This document shows, in pieces, positions 7,019 to 12,764 of a stretch of DNA of 32,599 bases (the first letter of the stretch is position 1; the number at the start of each line of letters is the position of its first letter). Both the position numbers and the translations under genes were made by a program. The notes under the pieces were generated by a model. That model saw only the letters and a list, made by a program, of their open reading frames with translations, was not told the DNA's origin and searched no databases. Source of the DNA: Candidatus Gastranaerophilales bacterium (GTDB taxonomy: Bacteria; Cyanobacteriota; Vampirovibrionia; Gastranaerophilales; UBA9579); NCBI GenBank assembly GCA_028689995.1, contig JAQVCB010000012.1, positions 1 to 32,599 on the forward strand, read 5' to 3'.

Positions 7019-8425
7019 TTATAGTGTTAGTACACTTCTTAAACCCAATACATAAGCGTTTTTAAATTGACCTCCCGGGTGAAAAACTATTTGAAAGTCA
7101 GGTTGAATAAAAAACCATGGCTTTATTTGAAACAGATAAAAAGTTTCAAGTGCAGTTTCAGTTCTTGCGCCACTGACATATTTGCTAAAATTGGCAAATC
7201 CTGCGCCAATACCTGTTGCGTCATTATCTCGTTTTGGTATTAAACCTTGATAGGAGACACCAAAAGCATACGTTCTTGTAACAGGGTTTCTGTCTTGAGG
7301 CGCCCAGCCAAATTGACCTACAAGAGATAATCCCTGAGTATCTTCTCCTTTAGCATTTTCTTTTAGGATAAGGGGATTAAAGCCTGCATATACTCCAAAA
7401 TTTGAGGAGAATGTTCCAGGGTTTGCCAAATCTTGTATTTGGTTTGTATCCTGCCAGAATCCGTATACCTGTTTTCCCTGTAAACGTTTATAAGTTGGAA
7501 ATAAATTTATTTCGGCTATTGTAAAATGTCCTTTCCCTGTAAATAGCGAATTAATTTCGGTAGATTTAGACGGATCAAGTGATTTAAACCAACCTGTTCT
7601 TAGTGCAAACACTTTATTGGGCTGAATTAATGCTGATATTCCTCCTGACGTAGCCGGAAATGTTGGAATTGGAATTGTTCGTGTAGAACTAAATGCAAAA
7701 TTTATAAATTTTACTCCCGGTCCAATAAATGCTAAATCAAGGTTAGCATCCTGTTTCCCAAATTTTATATTGAGTTTGTCAGAGAACAAACTTTGTCTGT
7801 ACCAGTATTCTGTTAATTCAGTAATAGGTCTGGTATCAAAGGAGTTTATTGCCTGTACATCACCTACATAATCCTGATCTATACTTGAACCTGTACTGTT
7901 TTGAAATAATACGTATATGTGTCCTCCCTTTAAGGGGACAAGTTTTTCTGTATGTATACCCAGAGCAACGCTTGTCAATCCCTGCGCAACAGGTTTATTT
8001 GTAGGGTTTTTTCCACCATAAAGCTTTTGGAAATTGTTATTCATATAGTTGACAATTATAGAGATTCCATATTCTGCAAGTTCCTCTCTCAGTCCAAACC
8101 AGTTCTTTGTTGCATAATTGCTTATTGTTGCCTGTTCAAAAGTAGGAAGATCTATAATCTGACTCTGATCAGAATTTTGTTCTTCTTTCTCATTTTGGTC
8201 GGCTATATTCAGTAAGTTATTATTATCAGGTAATTTAAGTTCTATAATTTCAAGCTCTTGTTTTTCAGGAAGTTCCTGTGCAAAAACCTGAAAATTAGAT
8301 AATAAAATTATGCTTAAGCAAAATGCTAAAGTCAGGATGGCAGTATGAAGATGCGGAAAAATTACATTTTTCCAGAAAATCAGAATTTCTCCGCACCCTC
8401 TAGATATTTCATGTTTTATTTTCAT
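7019..8425 (-). CDS. OprB-family (carbohydrate-selective) outer-membrane porin
   Basis: From the ATG at 8425 the protein has 468 residues. It has a long N-terminal lead, a hydrophobic signal core (AILTLAFCLSIILL) and a probable signal-peptidase-I site after VFA. The mature part shows OprB features: NWFGLREELAEYGISI, then YGG, ELTEYWYRQSLFSDKLNIKFGK with DANLDLAF, many alternating beta-strand segments, and a C-terminal beta-strand (YVLGLRSVLTL). A low-complexity Asn/Glu/Gln linker precedes the barrel. No S-layer-homology domain is present, unlike many cyanobacterial OprB proteins. An upstream ATG at 8470 would add 15 residues, but its frame is not conserved in repeat copy B2, whereas MKIKHEI is. 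Neither start has a clear Shine-Dalgarno. The first ~9 codons are repeat B and the next ~18 are element P2, so the N-terminus appears built from repeat DNA. Confidence 0.8.
   Translation of the reverse strand: MKIKHEISRGCGEILIFWKNVIFPHLHTAILTLAFCLSIILLSNFQVFAQELPEKQELEIIELKLPDNNNLLNIADQNEKEEQNSDQSQIIDLPTFEQATISNYATKNWFGLREELAEYGISIIVNYMNNNFQKLYGGKNPTNKPVAQGLTSVALGIHTEKLVPLKGGHIYVLFQNSTGSSIDQDYVGDVQAINSFDTRPITELTEYWYRQSLFSDKLNIKFGKQDANLDLAFIGPGVKFINFAFSSTRTIPIPTFPATSGGISALIQPNKVFALRTGWFKSLDPSKSTEINSLFTGKGHFTIAEINLFPTYKRLQGKQVYGFWQDTNQIQDLANPGTFSSNFGVYAGFNPLILKENAKGEDTQGLSLVGQFGWAPQDRNPVTRTYAFGVSYQGLIPKRDNDATGIGAGFANFSKYVSGARTETALETFYLFQIKPWFFIQPDFQIVFHPGGQFKNAYVLGLRSVLTL
8346..8400 (-). repeat. 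Palindromic coding element P2 (5' end of the porin gene)
   Basis: An imperfect palindrome: GATGCGGAAAAATTACATTT on the left mirrors AAATCAGAATTTCTCCGCAC on the right around TCCAG. On the minus strand it begins GAGGGTGCGGAG and aligns without gaps to P1 in rlhA (38 of the first 45 positions by hand). In the porin it is translated as GCGEILIFWKNVIFPHLH, just before the signal-peptide core, and abuts repeat B1. Confidence 0.75.
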
Positions 8426-8587
8426 ATATGCAAGCAGGAGTTGAGAAAAGCCGGGAAATTTAATTTGCATATGATTTGAGCTTTTCGCAACTCGTTCCTA
8501 AATTATGAAATTACAGGGTTAATCGTAGGTAAATCCTGTAAAAAATGACATTACTAATATTGCTACTTGTATTGCCTATGTGTATTA
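8401..8587 (-). repeat. Repeat B, copy 1
   Basis: About 187 bp repeated in the same orientation at 11180-11367, differing at only a dozen or so positions by eye. Internal arms AGTTGAGAAAAGC (8439-8451) and GCTTTTCGCAACT (8480-8492) pair with one mismatch. On the minus strand it carries the upstream region and first codons (MKIKHEI) of the porin gene. Confidence 0.9.
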
Positions 8588-8719
8588 ATGCTTACTGAAA
8601 TACTTTTAAATTTTGATATTTCATCAGATTTAAATTATCATCTGCATCTGTCCCAATTAAGTAATTTCAACAGTCCTATTAATTTATTTTTGTTTCTTTT
8701 ATCTTTTTATTCACTCCAA

Positions 8720-8773
8720 GCATAAAAAATGACATATCTTTTCCTGTTTTTCTTTGATATATCATTTTTTAGC
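8720..8773 (-). terminator. Hairpin terminator after the S74 gene
   Basis: GCATAAAAAATGACATATC (8720-8738) pairs with GATATATCATTTTTTAGC (8756-8773) with one bulge and one mismatch. It lies about 80 bp past the stop of the minus-strand S74 gene. The stem is AT-rich with A/T runs on both sides, so it could work in both directions. The remaining 8588-8719 stretch shows nothing I can identify. Confidence 0.5.
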
Positions 8774-8849
8774 ATAATTTAGTTATACAGTAATCTTTTG
8801 TTATGGATGTACCAAAACAGAAAGCTAAAGACTTTCAGTTTACCGTCGT

Positions 8850-10046
8850 TTAAGAAATTTTTTGTTTTAATTCATCAATTTCTTTTTGCTGTTTCTGAAT
8901 GATATCATTAAGTTCTCTTATTGAGTTAACCAAAACAGGAATTAATTTATTTTGTGAAATAGACCATAATTCTTTAGACTCGTCTTTGGGTTTCGATACT
9001 ACTTCTGGAATAACTTCATAAATTTCCTGAGCAAAGAAACCTATCTCTTGTATGTTCTCATCTGATAAAACCAATTCAGGAGTTTTAGTTAAATCATCAA
9101 TCAGCTCAGTAACTTTTTCGCCATTTTCATTAGTTATTTCTTTTTCTATTTTAGGATAAACAAATTCTGAAGAATGATGCGTATATTTTCTAGGCTTTAA
9201 CTGTAATATTTCATTTAAGCCATAGTGACAAGAGCCCAGATCTTTTTTAATTCTTGAGTCAGAATAAGTGTCCCAAGCTTGAGCTTTTGCCTTTTTAGTG
9301 GAACTATTAGGAAGTTGCAACAGATAATTTGTATCAACAACCGAAGAAGCGCCAATATAAACTGCGCTATTCTCATTAATAGTCATTGCTGAAGCAAATG
9401 TTGTTGAGCCATTGGGAGTAACATTTATATTAATCTTTGCTCCTTGAGCAGTATCAGACCAATTTTCCGCTGCCCTTAATTGAATACTTGTTCTTGAAGT
9501 TGAACTAAAATCCGAACTTCCATAACCTTTTCCTGAAATGAAAATTAAAAAATCTCCTAATTGTACCGGTTGCGGATTACCAATAGTTCCCCTGGCTCTA
9601 TTTCCTATTACATAGCATGCATTATTATCATCATTATATGTTGTTAAATTAATGGCTGGGATTGATGAAGTTATGTTAAGTCCCTCAAAGGTTGGGCTGG
9701 AAGTATTTCTTACATCCTGATTAATGTTTTCTGAAATATCAACGCCATCAACCAATCCATCCTTAACTGGTACACTTTCAATTGTTACACCTTGATCAGT
9801 AGTTTTTTCATTAATTGTGTCAGTACTGATTTCCACAAAGGTTGGGCTGGAAGTATTTCTTACATCCTGATTAATGTTTTCTGAAATATCAACGCCATCA
9901 ACCAATCCATCCTTAACTGGTACACTTTCAATTGTTACGCCTTGATCAGTAGTTTTTTCATTAATTGTGTCAGTGTTAACGCTTTCAGCTTCAATACTTA
10001 TTGCAGTCAATTTCCCACTATCATCAACAGTTACAAGTATACTCAC
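8850..10046 (-). CDS. Tail-fibre-like surface protein with C-terminal S74 intramolecular chaperone domain
   Basis: I start the gene at GTG 10046 because GGAGG lies eight bases upstream; the longer frame from TTG 10061 would put that ribosome site inside the gene. The product has about 398 residues and no signal peptide. Order: short N-terminal segment; two near-identical repeats with the phage/viral-fibre motif TDTINEKTTDQGVTIES; a beta-rich middle; then a C-terminal Peptidase_S74 domain of about 140 residues with YSDSRIKKD (the Ser-Arg-Ile-Lys region where these domains self-cleave), EIGFFAQEI and a final coiled coil. S74 domains help trimeric fibres fold and are then cut off. No other phage structural genes are nearby, so this is an isolated fibre: a domesticated adhesin, a prophage remnant or a horizontally acquired gene. 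It lies in a cassette bounded by direct copies of repeat B. Confidence 0.8.
   Translation of the reverse strand: MSILVTVDDSGKLTAISIEAESVNTDTINEKTTDQGVTIESVPVKDGLVDGVDISENINQDVRNTSSPTFVEISTDTINEKTTDQGVTIESVPVKDGLVDGVDISENINQDVRNTSSPTFEGLNITSSIPAINLTTYNDDNNACYVIGNRARGTIGNPQPVQLGDFLIFISGKGYGSSDFSSTSRTSIQLRAAENWSDTAQGAKININVTPNGSTTFASAMTINENSAVYIGASSVVDTNYLLQLPNSSTKKAKAQAWDTYSDSRIKKDLGSCHYGLNEILQLKPRKYTHHSSEFVYPKIEKEITNENGEKVTELIDDLTKTPELVLSDENIQEIGFFAQEIYEVIPEVVSKPKDESKELWSISQNKLIPVLVNSIRELNDIIQKQQKEIDELKQKIS
9686..9974. repeat. Tandem 150-bp duplication inside the S74 gene
   Basis: The 139-bp blocks 9686-9824 and 9836-9974 are identical except for one base that I could find (A versus G in TGTTACRCC) and are spaced 150 bp apart, exactly 50 codons. 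The reading frame is kept and each unit encodes TDTINEKTTDQGVTIES... through ...NTSSPTF. Confidence 0.9.
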
Positions 10047-10102
10047 AAAATTTTCCTCCAAACACTCTGTAAAAAGTATATTTAAATTATAAAAATATTA
10101 AC

Positions 10103-10158
10103 ACTTTCCAATTACACATACAATAACAAAATTACATTGTTGGAAAGTAGAACTTTCC
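10103..10158. promoter_or_regulatory. Possible operator between the divergent S74 and methyltransferase genes
   Basis: ACTTTCCAA (10103-10111) is exactly complementary to TTGGAAAGT (10140-10148), and a third ACTTTCC follows at 10152-10158. The sites sit in the middle of the 209-bp divergent intergenic region, where a regulator could act on both genes. No regulator gene is adjacent. The sites could instead be a transcript hairpin. Confidence 0.3.
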
Positions 10159-10255
10159 TCTTTTGAGAAAAGTTTAAATTAATTTTTTAGTGTTTTTGCA
10201 CTATATTTATTATAGTTTTAAATAAAATGAAGATATTCTACAAGGAGAATATAAA

Positions 10256-10915
10256 ATGAAGATTGAGAAAATAAGCAAAGTTGTTGATGGAATTCCTTGC
10301 ATGTCTCTGGTAAAAGCTAAAGAAATAACAAATTTTATATTAGAAAAAAAACCTGAAAATATTCTCGAACTTGGTTTTTTTCACGGAGTATCAACCTGTT
10401 ATATGGCAGGTGCACTTGATGAATTAGGAAGAGGTAGTATAACTACCATAGATAAAGTACGCTCACAAGAGTGTGACCCTGATATTGAAGCTTTGCTTGA
10501 TAAACTAGAATTAAAAAAGTATGTTAATTTTTATTATGAACCCTTTTCTCATCTTTGGAGATTAATGAAATTTATAGAGGAACCTTCTACTCCAAAATTT
10601 GATCTTTGTTATTTTGATGATTCTCATACCTGGTATGATACAGGTTTTGCCTTTTTTCTTGTAGATAAACTTTTAAAACCAAATGGATATATAATTTTTG
10701 ATGATTTAGACTGGTCATTCGATCTTTGGGTGCAAGCAGATACTTCAGGAACAGCCAAAGAAGAACCTAGAGTTAAGAATATGCCTGAAGAAGAGAGAAA
10801 AACAGCACAGGTAAGGAAAGTATTTGATCTATTGGTTAAACAACACCCATCATATACAGATATTTATGAACTAGATATTCTTACCGGATGGGGAATTGCA
10901 AAAAAAATCGGTTAA
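10256..10915 (+). CDS. Class I SAM-dependent methyltransferase (Methyltransf_24-like)
   Basis: A 219-residue protein with a strong ribosome site (AAGGAGAATATAAA before the ATG). Residues 35-50 read NILELGFFHGVSTCYMA, the glycine-containing SAM-binding loop I. SITTIDK follows as the acidic motif II that contacts the ribose. FDLCYFDDSHTWYDTG and NGYIIFDDLDW are the later Rossmann strands, and the acidic DDSH/DD pattern is typical of Methyltransf_24 and O-methyltransferase-3-like enzymes. The acceptor is not predictable; glycan, small-molecule or antibiotic-modifying enzymes share this fold. It is divergent from the S74 fibre gene and inside the same repeat-B-bounded cassette, so a surface-glycan role is possible but is inference. 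Confidence 0.7.
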   Translation: MKIEKISKVVDGIPCMSLVKAKEITNFILEKKPENILELGFFHGVSTCYMAGALDELGRGSITTIDKVRSQECDPDIEALLDKLELKKYVNFYYEPFSHLWRLMKFIEEPSTPKFDLCYFDDSHTWYDTGFAFFLVDKLLKPNGYIIFDDLDWSFDLWVQADTSGTAKEEPRVKNMPEEERKTAQVRKVFDLLVKQHPSYTDIYELDILTGWGIAKKIG

Positions 10916-11004
10916 TTTCTTTCCTGTATCATATTTAAAGTTGGATGGAAATGCTCCCAGATTTATGTCAATAATTGAAGCTTTTGAATCTATTAAGGAC
11001 AGCC

Positions 11005-11055
11005 TACATAAACCCTGCAATGAAAATGATGAATTTTCATTGCAGGGTTTATGTA
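11005..11055. repeat. Perfect 23-bp inverted repeat (hairpin)
   Basis: The arm 11005-11027 (TACATAAACCCTGCAATGAA...) is exactly complementary to 11033-11055, separated by the five bases GATGA. It begins about 90 bp after the methyltransferase stop. Only a short TTTT follows on the plus strand, so it is not a textbook terminator, though it could act as one or protect an mRNA 3' end. Short open frames through it look like artefacts. It is followed by a GCGAAGCGGGAGTGATGAAT stretch that resembles sequence at about 22818. Confidence 0.85.
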
Positions 11056-11179
11056 ACTCATTTTAAGCGAAGCGGGAGTGATGAATTTGAGCCGCTGATT
11101 CAACCAAAACTTTTGATTTATCAAGTTTTCCTATCAGTTGCTGAAGAATCAGATCATAATTAGCTTTTTCTGCATCCTT

Positions 11180-11367
11180 TAGGTATTTCATGTTTTATTT
11201 TCATATATGCAAGCAGGAGTTGAGAAAAGCCGGGGAATTTTAATTTGCATACGGTGTAAGCTTTTCGCAACTCGTTCCTAAATTATGAAATTACAGGGTT
11301 AATCGTAGGTAAATCTGGTAAAAAATGACATTACTAATATTGCTAATTGTATTGCCAACGTGTATTA
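11180..11367 (-). repeat. Repeat B, copy 2
   Basis: Direct copy of 8401-8587. On its minus strand it keeps the start MKIKHEI, but the frame stops a few codons later (…KGCRKS then TAA), so here it leads into no gene. The in-frame MQIK start seen in copy 1 is frame-shifted by one base. The stretch 11368-11468 between it and purB shows only AT-rich leader sequence. Confidence 0.9.
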
Positions 11368-11468
11368 CTACTAATTTACTTAAGTGTACATATGAATAAA
11401 TTTGATATATAAATGAAGTACTAAATAATTAAATTGAGATATAAATTTTATGATGTGAAAGGATAGAT

Positions 11469-12764
11469 ATGATTGAAAGATACTCACTTCCTGAAATGAT
11501 GGAAATATGGGAACCGGATTATAGATATAATTGCTGGCTTAAGGTTGAAATTGCAGCCTGCAGGGCTCAAAATAAGTTGGGTAATATACCGGACAAAGAT
11601 TTAAAAGAAATTGAAAAAAAGGCAAAATTTGATTTAAAAAGAATAGATGAAATAGAGCAGGAAGTTAAACACGATGTTATAGCTTTTTTGACCAGTGTAA
11701 ATGAAAATGTAGGTGAATCTTCAAGGTATATACATATGGGTATGACAAGCTCCGATGTACTCGATACAGCTCTTGCTCTTCAGATAAAAAAAGCTAATCA
11801 AATTCTCGAAAAAGATATTAAAGAAGTTATTGTTTCATTAAAAAACAAAATAAAATTGCATAAAGATACCGTTATGATCGGTAGATCTCACGGAATTCAC
11901 GCAGAACCGATAACTTTCGGACTCAAACTTTGTGTCTGGTTAGATATTTTCGAAAGAAATCTTGAAAGGTTTATAACAGCAAAAAATGAAATAAACGTAG
12001 GACAAATAAGCGGCCCAGTTGGAACTTACAGTAATATAGATCCGGCAATTGAAAAGTTTGTCTGTAAAGAACTTGATTTGAATCCTGCTATTGTTTCAAC
12101 TCAGGTTATCCAGAGAGATTTGCATGCCAGTTATATGCAGACGCTTGCTTTAATTGCATCAACAATAGAACAGTTTGCTACTGAAATAAGGCATCTTCAA
12201 AGAACAGAAGTTCTTGAAGTAGAAGAAGGCTTTTCAAAAGGACAAAAAGGCTCTTCAGCAATGCCTCACAAAAAGAATCCTATAGGTTCAGAAAATCTTT
12301 GCGGCCTTGCAAGAGTGATTAGATCAAATTCTATTGCAGCTCTTGAAAATATTGCCCTCTGGCATGAAAGAGATATTAGCCACAGTTCGGTGGAAAGAAT
12401 TATCCTACCGGATAGCACTATTTTGCTAGATTACATGTTAAACAGGTTTAAGAATATAGTTGATAACCTTCAAGTTTATCCTGAAAACATGAAAACAAAC
12501 ATGGAGCTTTACGGAGGGGTTGTTCACTCTCAAAGAGTACTGCTTGCCCTTATAAATAAAGGTTTATTAAGAGAAGAAGCTTATAAACTTGTTCAAGAAA
12601 ATGCACATAAGGCATGGAATACAAATGACGGCAATTTTAAGGAAAATCTTCTTAAAGATGAAAGAGTTACAAAGCTTTTGAGCGAAGTTGAAATTAATGA
12701 ATGTTTTGAGTCAAACTATTATTTGAGAAATATAAGGGCAATTTATACAAGAATGGGGATTTAA
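11469..12764 (+). CDS. purB: Adenylosuccinate lyase
   Basis: A 431-residue member of the fumarase/aspartase superfamily with the short-form PurB N-terminus MIERYSLPEM. Signature regions: SSRYIHMGMTSSDVLDTA (84-101), GRSHGIHAEP (138-147, His141 the expected general acid) and the flexible-loop signature GSSAMPHKKNP (261-271, catalytic Ser). It acts twice in purine synthesis: SAICAR to AICAR plus fumarate, and adenylosuccinate to AMP plus fumarate. AAAGGAT precedes the ATG. Its stop codon is directly followed by the ATG of the M16 peptidase gene, so the two are almost certainly co-transcribed. Confidence 0.95.
   Translation: MIERYSLPEMMEIWEPDYRYNCWLKVEIAACRAQNKLGNIPDKDLKEIEKKAKFDLKRIDEIEQEVKHDVIAFLTSVNENVGESSRYIHMGMTSSDVLDTALALQIKKANQILEKDIKEVIVSLKNKIKLHKDTVMIGRSHGIHAEPITFGLKLCVWLDIFERNLERFITAKNEINVGQISGPVGTYSNIDPAIEKFVCKELDLNPAIVSTQVIQRDLHASYMQTLALIASTIEQFATEIRHLQRTEVLEVEEGFSKGQKGSSAMPHKKNPIGSENLCGLARVIRSNSIAALENIALWHERDISHSSVERIILPDSTILLDYMLNRFKNIVDNLQVYPENMKTNMELYGGVVHSQRVLLALINKGLLREEAYKLVQENAHKAWNTNDGNFKENLLKDERVTKLLSEVEINECFESNYYLRNIRAIYTRMGI

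Noticed and set aside
8426-8470. Longer porin start (MQIKF...)
   Set aside because: The frame is not kept in the second copy of repeat B because of a one-base difference, whereas the later MKIKHEI start is. It is not fully excluded since neither has a ribosome site.
9686-9974. CRISPR-like array
   Set aside because: Only two long units, in frame in a protein-coding gene, and no cas genes; it is a coding tandem duplication.
10047-10061. TTG start adding five codons to the S74 gene
   Set aside because: The GGAGG ribosome site would then be inside the gene; GTG at 10046 has ideal spacing.
10975-11163. Open frame of 62 codons on the plus strand
   Set aside because: It is built mostly from the perfect 23-bp inverted repeat and flanking repeat-like sequence; no ribosome site.
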